Shown here: positions 22,539-33,224 of the stretch, in pieces | Layout: each line of letters starts with the position of its first letter | How positions within the stretch are numbered: position 1 is the first letter of the stretch | Assembly: GCA_963930655.1 (NCBI GenBank) | Contig: OZ005604.1 | Coordinates: forward strand, 18,362,001-18,426,000 | From: Myrica gale | Taxonomy: Eukaryota; Streptophyta; Magnoliopsida; Fagales; Myricaceae | Reading direction: 5' to 3' | Length of the DNA: 64,000 nucleotides | Notes under the pieces: model-generated | Seen by the model: the letters and a program-made list of their open reading frames with translations, nothing else | Databases searched by the model: none | Told to the model about the DNA's origin: nothing | Made by a program: the position numbers and the translations under genes

Positions 22539-23117
22539 CATCTGATCCGCATGGTAGTGTTGTTCCACATATATACATGCATTTTATCTTCCTCTGATAT
22601 TGTACCAATTCGGTGTTTGTGCCTTTCTTCCAATATACTTTCTTTCTACTTATTCCTGAGGCAAGAAGGATATGGATTGTGCCTATAGGCATCAAGTCCT
22701 TCGCGTGAAGTGTAAATTTTTCTATGCGATCGAGACGAATGCAAGTGAAGCAGTGACTACATTAAATTGTGAATATTCTCGATCGTCTCTGTAACTCATT
22801 TTTTTCCTCATGTTTATATGTATCTGAGGCTTTCGTATATGTGAACCTAGCGACTGCCCAAGTCCTTAATCCATAGGATTATTATTTTAGAAGGATCCCT
22901 TAACCATTTCGTTCGAGATATTGAAGAGAAGGGAACAGACGGGAGCTCCATCTACGAGATTTCTATTCGCATGGACGTGAAAAACATCATCCAGCTATAA
23001 GCAATAGATCATACAAGTGACAGAAGTTGCTTTTGTAAATTACTATAATAGCTTCATATTTTTAGGGTTATTCCTTTCACTGTAGAGGTTCTGACATTTT
23101 ATATCTAAAACTATTAA
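22539..23117. other. 3' flank of the kinase gene
   Basis: No gene seen. It includes the probable 3' UTR (AT-rich, ends uncertain). Confidence 0.4.
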
Positions 23118-23283
23118 GGGTGGGTTTGTGTGGTAAAATTTTTGGTATTGGGTTTAGTGTTTGTATTGAGTTTAGTGAAAAAGTGAAGAGAGATGTAATA
23201 TTTTATAGTTTTTGTAATTTTTATATTTTTTGATGGAAGAGAGAGATAAAATTTTAGGTAAAATTTTAGTGACAAACGCAACC
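23118..23283. mobile_element. Tourist-like MITE (PIF/Harbinger) with TAA target duplication
   Basis: A 166-bp AT-rich element. The left end GGGTGGGTTTGTGTGGTAAA partly matches the reverse of the right end (GGTTGCGTTTGTCACTAAAA). It is flanked by TAA at 23115-23117 and 23284-23286. A sister copy with the shared core GGTATTGGGTTTAGTGAAAA lies at about 40868-41068. Confidence 0.65.
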
Positions 23284-23286
23284 TAA

Positions 23287-24731
23287 GTTTTATCTATTAA
23301 ATTTTATATATTCTACCCCTCAACTACTAACCGTTTACATTACCACCTTTAATTTGGATTGAAATTGTTATTGTAATTTAGTGAAATAACGATTATACCC
23401 TCGTAATTTTGTATGATAACTGGTGATCTATTATGGCTTATATCCAACGAGTTTTGGGTTCGTTTTCTAAATGGAAAGTTGGTAAGATTGTACGGCGTAT
23501 ACCACTCAATGTTAAATAGTCCATATATTAATGTTGCACCTGTAAGTTGGGTGATATTATCATTGTTATTTAAGGCTGCCGGCTTTGAGGGATCTCTAAT
23601 TGGTGTTTATGCTCCTCAGTTCAGGCTAACAGTATGCATGTACGTAATTAATGCAATATAATTTGCTACTAAAGAAAAATACAAGATGATGAGCAAGACA
23701 GCCATTAGCCAATTTAGCCTCATAAGTTTTTGAACTTCCCAATACCAGCAATGCATCATTATCCTCAAGTCTTCTACATACGATTAATTACAGTATTACA
23801 CATGCATTACTCCATATATATATATATATATATATATCCAACTCCAAATATCCCTTTAATTTCTCCAACTGAAATACACAAACATATTGCTTTTAGATAA
23901 TTCCTACTAAATGTTTAGATATTTTCAGGATGGATGCAAAATTTTTATTATTTTTTTGCAGGAATAACTTTTGACTGTATATGGCGTGTGTGGGGGAAGC
24001 AACTGAGCAAGGTGGTTTATGCGAATATTGTCCCAGATGCTCTTAAGCTTAGCACACAGGTTTTTAGTTTATACAATCCGATCCGACCGAGTCCAACAGA
24101 AAACCCTCTGCTTTAAGCCCATTAATGAGGAAAAATCTCTACGTACCTAACTGGGCCTCTTGAGCTGGCCCAATATTGAGTCAAATAAATTAAATAATTG
24201 TGTTAGATATCCGCATGCGTTCCCAAAAAAACTGAAAAACCTACGAAGATCAAATCAGCTGGTCTTTCGGACCAGGAAACACCCCCCCCCCCCCCCCCAC
24301 AATCTCTCTCTCTCAACGAAGACTAACCAACATTAAAAACTGCTGTTGATTGTTAGCCCGGGTACTTTTGTATACACTATACAAATGTTGAATTCTATTT
24401 GACTCGATGGATCTTTTATTTGATACGTCGTTTCTTTGATTTGATCTGATTAATTTTCTCCTCTATAATTTCGATTGAGGATACTGAGTTTGGCGTTGCA
24501 CGTAGATTGTAATGTAGAGTGTTCAGAGATTTTGCGTTTTGTTTCCTCTTTCTTTAAGACATTTATGTTGTTTGTAGGTGAATATCGTCTGAGTTGTGCC
24601 TTGGATTTGGATATTCCATTCGACTATGATAGAAGTGGAGCTTTAATGGATTCGTAAGTAAATTAAGAGTTTCTTCGGTGAACCAGTGGGGAATTGAGGA
24701 AGAGATTGGTCTAAAATTGGGTTCTAAAAGC
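23287..24731. other. Intergenic region and promoter of the DMT transporter
   Basis: A (TA)n microsatellite at about 23815-23838 and a C-run at 24282-24298 are present. The open frames at 23413-23661, 23934-24116 and 24475-24657 lack recognisable domains. The 5' UTR of the transporter probably lies in 24300-24731. Confidence 0.5.
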
Positions 24732-27700
24732 ATGTCAAGTCAAGTTTGGAGATGGGTTTTAGGTTTGATATATATAGTTGCTGTTGCGTCTATCTGGATA
24801 GCTGCTAGTTTCGTAGTTCAGTCTGTTGTTGATGAGGGGGTTTCACCGTTTCTCATCACGTACATTTGCAATTCATTGTTTGTGATATACATTCCCATGG
24901 TTGAAATCGGGCGCTTTTTGGAGGATACTTATGGTGGTCTATGGTTTTGGAAAAATAAGAAAAGTAGCATTTCACAAGATTTGGGAGAGTCGGAGCAGGT
25001 TGTTCTCCTTGGGGAGAATGATATAGGTGCAACAGCGGATGGTTCGACTTCATCTGTGCTTGTAGAAGAGGGACAAATTATACAGCATGGAGAAGGTCTT
25101 GATCGTGAAGCAGAATTGGTATCGCACGAGCATCAAACAATCTTGCCAGATGAAGACAATTCCAATGGCAAATATGGTAAACAAGTTGATGCGAAAGGGC
25201 GTTGGACACGCACTAGGGTGGCAAAAGTTAGCTTATTGATATGCCCATTTTGGTTTTTTGCCCAGCTGACATTTAATCTCTCATTGAAGTATACAACCGT
25301 CACGGTAAACCCTTTTTTGAAGTTTATATTGCAGATCTCAAATCTGATATGAGCGCATGTTTCCCCACTCTAGTCTAATTGATCCCTCTCTTTGCGTGCA
25401 GTCAAACACCATCTTAAGCAGCGCATCGAGCCTTTTCACGTTTTTGGTCTCTCTAGCATTCTTGGGCGAGAAGTTTACTTGGTTGAAATTTGTTAGTGTT
25501 CTTCTTTGTATGGCTGGAACGATAATTGTCAGCTTAGGTGACTCTCAAACCACTTTACTTGCAGCTTCAAACCCCCTTCTTGGAGACATTCTTGCACTTG
25601 TCTCTGCAGCCTTATATGCTGTATATATTACCCTTATTCGAAAGAAGCTACCTGACGATGATGGAAAAAGTGGACAGCCCAGTATGGCACAATTCCTTGG
25701 ATTTCTAGGGCTTTTCAACCTATTCATTTTCCTTCCTGTTGCCCTCATACTCAATTTCACCAAGGTGGAACCTTTTAACATGCTTACCTGGGACCAGTTC
25801 GGTCTAATTGTTGGAAAAGGTTTGTACCTGAGCTTCATTGTTATTGGTATTGTTTTTTTCTATTTGGTTGTACTGTTACAAGTTTCAGTTGCTTTCTTTA
25901 AATCTGTTTTCTTCTAATGGTCTGTTTGAGTGTGCTGAATAAGTAGGATATACCTATATCTCTGTGTGTGTGTGTTCTAAGGACACCCAAACATCTTTAT
26001 CATGAATCTTTTGTTCCGGTTACATAGTATTTTTGGTGTGTCAAATTCCATGTGCCCATAAATTCATGTCTCTCGCTATTTTGCTTTTTTGACCCTTTGT
26101 ATAGAGTCCCCAGATACTGTGCTGGTACTTTGTAGCGTGTAATACATTTGGAAGTATGAGAATTTTGTCATCAAATTCATTAGGGGACATGAAGCTTGTT
26201 TGTTATTTTAGAGGGCTTCATAACTTTTTGTCTTTTAATTGTTGTAGTAAGTAAACTTCAAGCATCCTCTCGAGGAACCATGTTTCTCTTGTAACTTTAT
26301 GGGTTTTCTTTTGAAAGCCAGAAGCACAATTTAGAAATGCAAGGGGGTGGCACTTTTATCGGATGATATCCATAGTGAGCTTTGAAGTGTAAGGTTTTTC
26401 AACCTATCCTTCAATGTGATCGTATGTTGTAGCCATATAAAGAACTACTGCAACCATTTCTTAGAATTGGCCCATTATTGGATCTGGCGCATCACTGTCT
26501 TATTTCAATCGTTAGTGAGAAACTTGTTTGAAGTAGATCTATACCTCTTAATTGGAAATTATACAAGTGTAGATACCACTGCTTCTGTAACCAGGGGAAT
26601 TGGAAACTTGCTTATCAACAAAAGTAAACAATACTCTGCTGTAGCCGTCACTGCAAACCAGCTCTCCCTGTACTCTATTAGCTGTTGTTCTGTAGATCCT
26701 AAAGCTTAGTCATTTTCTTTGGCTTATGCCGGATGCTCAAATTGTTTGTAGGATAGATTTGCAGAGTAAACTGTTTCTTATCTTTCGGAGATTGATGTCG
26801 GGCATCAATTGTCTAGGTTACTACCAAGACGTGACATCAAAATGCCCCAACATTGCATATTGTTACTTTTAAGTAAACGCCAATGTTAAAGTTTCATTGC
26901 TGTGACTACAAGTAGGGTTAGAAGCTACCATTAGTTTTGCTGGAGATTAGACGTTGATTTGTGAGGTGAGGCAAAAGTTATAGTGTGAGTGAGCTTATTG
27001 TGTGAGTGTGTGAGTGGACGGGTGAGATTAGAAGTTGAAAAATCTAATGGCTGAGAAAATGTCACGTCATTTAATGAACCCGACCCACGAAACCGACCCG
27101 GTTTCATTAAATGACTTGGTATTTTTTCAGCCATTTGATTTCTCCAACTTCTAATCTCACCCGTCCACTCACACACTCACACAATAAGCTCACTCACTAT
27201 AACCAGCGCCGGTTAGGATATGGTTATCATGGGAGACTGACAGAGTTCTATAAGATGGGCTATATGTCTTCGTGCTTAAATGACTCAGACAACTGCTTAG
27301 TAGCAAACATCTCCTCTGTAATTAGCACCATCTACAATGGTTGATGCCTTGCTAGACAAACAAATCTCGAATCAAAATAGATGGATTTGGATAACTTAGA
27401 TCTTGTACCAATGAGTAGAAAGGTTGTGGTATTTCAACTAAGATGCCACGCCATAATTGCAATCTCCCGAAGTAATTCAGTTTCTACGGACAAATGGAGA
27501 ACCAAAAAGAGCCAATGTCATTTTTACCAATTGCCTTTGAGCTAAATGGCACTTCCACGCCTCACTAGAGAAAAGTGGTGAGTGAGCTCATAGGTTAAAG
27601 TGGCATCAATGAGTTTACGTAGAAGGGATTTCATTTTGCTTTGTTTTGCAGGATTATTGTAAATACTGTGACTGATTCATTTTCTCTAACATAAAATGTA

Positions 27701-28204
27701 AATATATCGGCACAAATATAATTCCGCATTCCAGATATTCTTACTCATAAGAAATAAATTAAAGTTTTCCAGGAATCTGAGATCAGACTGTTGTGTGTAG
27801 TTTACAGAAATATACTGAAAGGAATACAGAATAATGTAGGTTTTTTTCTGTCATGTTCAGGTTTGTTAGATAATGTGCTGAGCGACTATCTGTGGGCCAA
27901 GGCTGTTCTTTTGACAACCACCACAGTAGCAACGGCTGGTCTTACAATTCAGGTCCCATTGGCAGCTGTAGTCGATTCAATAATGGGGAATGCTCCTCAT
28001 CTCATGGATTACCTTGGAGCTCTGGCCGTTATGCTTGGATTCGCTGGCATTAATATTCCTTTTGATGCTTTTAGCCGATCAAAAGATACCGGTGTTGAGT
28101 TAGAAAATGAAAATCTGGGTTCATGTACTGATCAAGATGGTGGATCAGCAGTCGGTCAAGCTGGAGCTAACATTTCAAAGAATGCTGCTGCTACTTCTGT
28201 CTAG
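24732..28204 (+). CDS. EamA/DMT-superfamily membrane transporter (At4g32140-like, SLC35F-type)
   Basis: Three exons: 24732-25304, 25402-25819, 27861-28204, frame continuous, 444 aa. I prefer the ATG at 24732 (MSSQVWRWVLGLIYI) over the in-frame one at 24678, because the homologue I recall begins MSEMWRWALGLIYI. The N-terminal half has two membrane segments (IYIVAVASIWIAASFVVQ and ITYICNSLFVIYIPM), then a charged loop of about 120 residues rich in Glu, Asp and Gln. From about residue 165 come eight hydrophobic segments with the EamA repeat signature (NTILSSASSLFTFLVSL, LLGDILALVSAALYAVYITL, VPLAAVVDSIMGN). About ten membrane spans in total fit a drug/metabolite transporter; the substrate is unknown. 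The tail is hydrophilic. Intron 2 is about 2 kb and carries a foldback MITE. Confidence 0.94.
26977..27204. mobile_element. Foldback MITE inside intron 2 of the DMT transporter
   Basis: The left arm (26977 to about 27070) and right arm (about 27105-27204) are reverse complements for roughly 95 bp with few mismatches. Each begins with GTTATAGTG(TG)AGTGAGCTTA and passes through GTGAGTGGACGGGTGAGATT. The spacer near 27070-27105 is itself partly palindromic (CCGACCC...CCGACCCGG). No coding sequence. No clear target duplication was found. Confidence 0.85.
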
Positions 28205-29851
28205 TGTTTATGCCACTGTAGATAGAATGTAATCTTGTCATTGCGAATATATTCATTGTACCATTTAACCAGAAATCTGATTGTTTTTTTTTCTTTTTCC
28301 TTTTAGGTGGATGGGAGTGGGGGGGCATTATTTTCTGATATGAATGAAACTAAAAATCATGAGCAGTATCAGGTAAAAAGTTGCATGTATGTAAATTGTA
28401 CAGCATATGACTGAAGAAGAAAGCATGCAAAGATTACTTGTTTACATCTTCTGTGATTGTTTTCATTCTGAAGAGAGACAAAGTAACAGAAGAAAAAAGC
28501 ACTCAGGTTGAAGCAGAAATAGTTATTCAGCTCAATATTTCACTGTCAGTCTGAAAAGCCACCACATGCAGGGACATTATATAAGCACTACCCAATACTA
28601 TATGAGTGAAGAAGCATCTGCTCAAATGCCAAACATGCTCTATGAAGGAGAAAACAAATCTTATCGATAGTTTAGTGGACAAACAGGCTGTATGAAGGAG
28701 AAGAAATGAAATCTTATCGATAGTTTAGTTGAACAAATATCTAACTCAATCCACTCTTCTTTTCATGTATAAATTGATCACATCCCAAGATAGAGCACCT
28801 GAAACATAACTATTTATTTGTTCCTCCACTTGAAACCGGTACTGCAGGAGTTGGAACCGTACCTTTAATTGGAGTGATGACAGAACCAGAGTCGATTTTA
28901 TGATTTAGCTCAATTCTCTTTAGGTTCTACTAATTAATCTTATTTTGAAATGGACAATTTGGATTAGATTTAGAATTTTGTGTGAAGCGATGGTACTTAA
29001 TTATTCCTCAATATTGAAGGTCTTATGTAACAACTTGTAATATCTATTTCGCCATGAAGCACTCATAAAATTTGGCTCAATAGCCGTATTAACCATGAAC
29101 TAAAATTCTTCAAATTTGCTGTTTGCTGTTAATTAAGGTATAATTCTTAAAATACGAAGCATTAGTTTCATTTTCCCCAAACAATTCAAGCATTAATTTT
29201 TCAATCGGTTTTGATTTTTTTTTAGTTGAAAATTTTGACGAGATCTGAATCATTTGCTAACAAATAATGTTAAAATTTCAACAAGTTAACAGTCAAATTT
29301 ACGTAATTTAAATAAGAGATCATGATTTACTTAAATTTCCTTTAGTTTCAATAATAAGTTGATCCATATCACCAAAAATTAAAATCATGTGATTTATAAT
29401 TTTTTTAAATAAAAACAAATTAAATGATTTTAAAAACTTAAAAAAATATAAATATAAATATAAATCATCTTATTTAAGTTTTGAATGATAAGTGTCGAAC
29501 TTACTGTTGAAATCTGAATTGTTAATTTTGAGAATAAAATTTTAAGAGAAACTTCTTCACCTAAATTTAATAAATTTCTCATTTCCAGAATTCCAACAAC
29601 ACAGAATTATGATGTTGTCACGTGAAGTGACTTGGAGACATTAAAAAAAAACAGAATCGTGAGGTGAACAATTGGCATGTTATCAGTAATATATTCATGG
29701 CAGTGGCATGTGTATGGGTAATCATGCCAGATCATAGCTAGAATATATATATAAAATGGAAAAGAATAACAGACCAACCTAATTGTTTACAAAGATTCAG
29801 AATGAGATTTACTTGAGAGATTGGAGGAAATTAAAGTTAAGTTCAGGCACT
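28205..29851. other. Gene-free AT-rich stretch after the DMT transporter
   Basis: No supported gene. It contains an imperfect tandem duplication (28631-28680 and 28681-28734). The remainder, about 29000-29850, is strongly A/T-rich. Confidence 0.6.
28631..28734. repeat. Imperfect tandem duplication of ~50 bp
   Basis: Both copies share TATGAAGGAGAA and AAATCTTATCGATAGTTTAG in the same order; the second copy (28681-28734) carries a few extra bases. Confidence 0.8.
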
Positions 29852-30400
29852 ATTAGAGGTGTCCACAAAATAGTAAAAGCCAACTCGACCTGGTATTCCG
29901 AGCCGAACTAAGTAAATTCGAGTCGGCCTTCCGAGATGTAGGGTCGGCTTATAGAAGAAATTTTTCTCTTCCATGAATATCTTCAGAATATGCATAGAAT
30001 TTCGGTGGATGATAGTGATATTATGTTTAGATTTTGCAAGTTTCAAGCAACAAAGGACACTAGTGTAGAGTGTAAATCAAAAGTAGATCGATACTTGATG
30101 GAGGAAGTTGAGTTAAGAGGAGATACTTTCAATATACTCATTTAGTGGAGGGTGAATTCGACAAGATACCCAATTCTTGGTGAGATAGCACAAGATGTAC
30201 TAGTCATTCATATCTCAACCGTTGCTTCTGAGTCTACTTTTAGTACTGGAGGTCGCATCTTAGATCCTTTTAGGAGCTCATTAGCTCCGCAAATGGTCGA
30301 GCCCTTATATGTACTCAAAATTGGTTAAAATCTTCACCTATTCCTTATGACTCCCAAGATGTAATGGATGATGTGAAAGCTATCAACTAGAATCAGGTAT
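29852..30400 (+). pseudogene. hAT transposon remnant with C-terminal dimerisation domain
   Basis: TAGAGGTGTCCACAAAATAG at 29852 resembles a hAT terminal repeat. From 30041 the plus strand encodes KVDRYLMEEVELRGDTFNIL, a stop, then WRVNSTRYPILGEIAQDVLV followed by STVASESTFSTGGRILDPFR and SSLAPQMVEPL. This is the hAT family C-terminal dimerisation domain (usual form WWK.N..RYP.LS..ARD.L.I..STVASE..FS). The rest of the transposase is missing and an in-frame TAG sits before the domain. Confidence 0.82.
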
Positions 30401-30884
30401 CATTCTCCAATTTAATTTTTATTTGATTTATGATGAATGCTATCATGTTTAATTTTTCATATTCTAACTTTTTTCACTTAATCTTGTTGTAGAGGTGACT
30501 TTGAAGCATTGATATATTGTGTCATTGTTAGTTCTTGAAGATTTTGAGGTGCATGAAGATTATGAGTTAGTACGCGTAGTTTTCTTTATTATTTGTTGTC
30601 TTATCTATGAAATTGAATGATTATAAATTGACATCCAAATTGTCCTTTCTTGAAAAGATTGGTGAAGGGGAGTGCCAATATACCATAATCTTTCACAAAT
30701 TATCTGTTATACCCTGTTAATCTCAAAAAACACTCAACTCGATAAAATTAGTAGGTCGAGGCCATGCCACCATTGCTGAAATTTTTTCATTGTCGACCCT
30801 TACCCCTTGATGCGTAACAATATGATATTCCAATTATTGTAGCCCAAAATCACACTTACTTGCCTTGATAAAAAAAAATTGTTG

Positions 30885-31665
30885 TTACTGAAGAATTTCC
30901 AAAGCTTTCTTAACGTGTTCCAAATGCATATCCCACGTAGGGCTATATATCAGAATATCTTCAAATAAAACTAAGATAAACTTCTGAAGGTAGGGGCAAA
31001 AAATAGAATTCAGAATTGCTTGGAAAGTAGAATGGGCATTACATAATCCAAAAGGCATTACCAAGTTTTCATAATGACCGCTATGAGTGCGAAATGCGGT
31101 CTTATGAATATCGAGAGAATTCACCCGTACCTGATGATATCCAGCCCGTAGATCCAATTTAGAAAAATAGGAGGCACCATATAACTCATCCAGCATATCG
31201 CCCACCGTAGGAATGAGATAACGATCCTTGATGCTGATGGCATTGAATGCTCGGTAATCTGTGCAAAAGCGCCAGTTACCGTCTTTTTTATACAACTAAT
31301 AATGAAGAAGAAAAAGGACTGGTACTTAAGCGTATGAGGTCTGTCTTTAACATATCTTCAACTTGCTTCTCAATCTCGGTCTTTTGAAAATATGCATATC
31401 GATATGGTCGAACATTGATTGGCTCCGTCCCTTCCTTCAACGGAATGCAATGATCGACTTCCCGAACAGGTGCCAATTGAGTAGCTTCGTTGAAAACATC
31501 CCTATACTCTTCTAAAATAAGTTGCACGTCAAAATGCACTGCTTCTTGGAACCAGCCCTCTGTAGAGTGAAGGCACACAACAAATAAATAATGTCTTTGC
31601 CCCATTTCTTTAGACAGAGCCTTCAACAATGTGGCCTGGAGTTGTTGTGTACCTGACCTTTGCAA
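30885..31665 (-). pseudogene. Gypsy pol fragment (reverse transcriptase)
   Basis: The segment begins at 31665 and passes through PVREVDHCIPLKEGTEPINV and RPYRYAYFQKTEIEKQVEDM to the RT fingers (KKDGNWRFCTDYRAFNAI), the palm start FSKLDLRAGYHQVRV and MPFGLCNAHSTFQAILNSIF. The catalytic box reads LFEDILIYS where FxDDILIYS is expected, so the first aspartate is replaced by glutamate. A frame break lies near 31290. It is catalytically dead as well as truncated. Confidence 0.85.
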
Positions 31666-31714
31666 TCTTTTTGATTGGTTCTCCTATTGAAAATCCATTG
31701 TAAGCTGCTTCCAA

Positions 31715-32477
31715 TTACAGACCACCGAACCCAACATTTCTTACCATTGAACGCCCAAAACTAAATCCAAACCTGCTAAGGGTAAAGAATAGAGGGTGAG
31801 CAAAAATGAAATTCCCAGTAAATTGATCCTCACCTTTTCGAATCAACCTTGAAATTTCTGCCTTCAGCCCACCCATAAATGTTTCAAATAGCGTTTCTTG
31901 TGTCCATCCTTGTACTCTATTGCCCAACTTCTCGAACCCTTTATGATAGTCGCGTAGCGATCCATTTTGACAGACATGAGAAAGTGCCTCGTCAAAATCT
32001 TCACAATCGATGGGTCCAAAGCGAGCCCACAATTCCTCTGTAAATATTTCCCACGTGATGACACGAGATTCCTCGTATGTGTTGCTCAACCACTGCCACC
32101 ACTGGTTGGCTTCACCTTCCATGTGAAAGGATGCTAGCGACACCTTTCTGGTTCTCGACAATTTCTTGATAGTTAAAAAATTGTGTTGCCCGATTAAACC
32201 ATTCCGTGGGATCTTCGCTAGAATATCTGGGAAATTCTAATTTCACCATCCGAGGATTGAACGCATACCCAGTGCCTTCCACATCTTTCTTGTTACGGAA
32301 AGTATCTCGTGGCTTGCCAAAATTTTCTTTAGAGAGAACGACATCTGACAATGTTTTCATAGAGTCCTCCAGGCTTTGCAATCTATTGCTCACACCAACA
32401 GACATCTGCTCCATTCCATCTCATATTGCACTAAGTGCAGTTTCGAGCAATTCAAATTGCTCCTTGTTGGTTGCCAT
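31715..32477 (-). pseudogene. Gypsy gag pseudogene
   Basis: The first part (32477-32112) holds EQMSVGVSNRLQSLEDSM and FPRYSSEDPTEWFNRATQFF. The second (32161-31715) holds the retrotransposon gag core KVSLASFHMEGEANQWWQWL. There is a stop after the first dozen codons (in the LSAI segment) and a frame change near 32160. The zinc knuckle is not seen. Confidence 0.8.
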
Positions 32478-32493
32478 CAACTCTGATACCAGT

Positions 32494-32745
32494 TGATAGG
32501 TCACAGTCAGAGCTATAACAAAGTCGATAGAATTCTCTTCGGGTGAGAACAAACCTCAAGTTGTTTGGTTAAAAATATGCTTAATTTTATTAACGCTTCT
32601 AGCAGAATTTAAATAAACAATTATTAACAAATTTTCCTAAACTTAAGACCACCACCTCATAAAATCAAGACACAATAACTTATTGCAAAATATTAGCTAA
32701 CAAATGCTACATAGTCAACAATCACTATGACCAAGTCTTCAACAA
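32494..32745 (-). repeat. Candidate 5' LTR of the gypsy relic
   Basis: On the minus strand this segment ends CCTATCA two bases before the primer site and starts TGTTGAAGAC. It contains a TATA-like TTTATTTAAATTC and AATAAAATT. There is no second LTR to compare, so the boundary is a guess from the TG...CA ends. Confidence 0.4.
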
Positions 32746-33224
32746 CCCACATATGCTTTTGCACATTCCTCATTTTACTTCAGGTAAAGTTGGGATCGTC
32801 ATGGTCTATTGGATGTCTAGTGGGCTGGAATGAGCTACAGGTTATGTGATATTGGGCTTAGTCATTGATGCTGTTATTTGGAGTATTGTTGTTAGTGTGA
32901 CACTGGGCTTGCAATAGGCTGATAAGTGATGAGCTGAGATGGAGTGAAGGTCTATAGAATACTCTAGATGCTTTATGTAGTTAGTTTGACAGTTAGATTT
33001 CCAGCTGCGTCTTATTGGGAAGCAGAGTCATTCGATAAGTTTTATCAAATATGTATCACTCTTTGCGTAAAACTCTCTCCCTCTCAATTCTGTAAGGAGG
33101 CAGGCCAAACCTCGAATGTTGGCCATTATCTATTCTTATTCGCAGTGATTTCAAACAGAAGTACATTCAGTGCTCATTTACGTTCTCAAATTACAATTTA
33201 TTTAGAGGATTGCTACAAAGGGTG
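32746..33224. other. Spacer before the KRI1 pseudogene
   Basis: No supported feature. The open frame at 32968-33345 joins unrelated sequence to the pseudogene in the wrong frame. Confidence 0.4.

Larger units (their letters stand above)
30740..32491 (-). mobile_element. Degenerate Ty3/gypsy retrotransposon, minus strand
   Basis: From the right on the minus strand: a tRNA-Met-like primer site TGGTATCAGAG (32491-32481), a gag start at ATG 32477 (MATNKEQFELLE), gag (32414-31715), a protease-to-RT linker (31665-31288) and reverse transcriptase (31295-30885). Ribonuclease H, integrase and the 3' LTR are absent before the sequence turns non-coding near 30740. Gag and RT are in separate frames. Gag encodes the retrotransposon gag domain (VSLASFHMEGEANQWWQWL). 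Confidence 0.85.

Noticed and set aside
23413-23661. 82-codon frame in the gap between kinase and transporter
   Set aside because: No recognisable family, no splice context and AT-rich surroundings; likely chance.
24678-24731. Upstream in-frame ATG for the DMT transporter
   Set aside because: The recalled homologue starts at the MSSQVWRW position and the added 18 residues look like leader translation.
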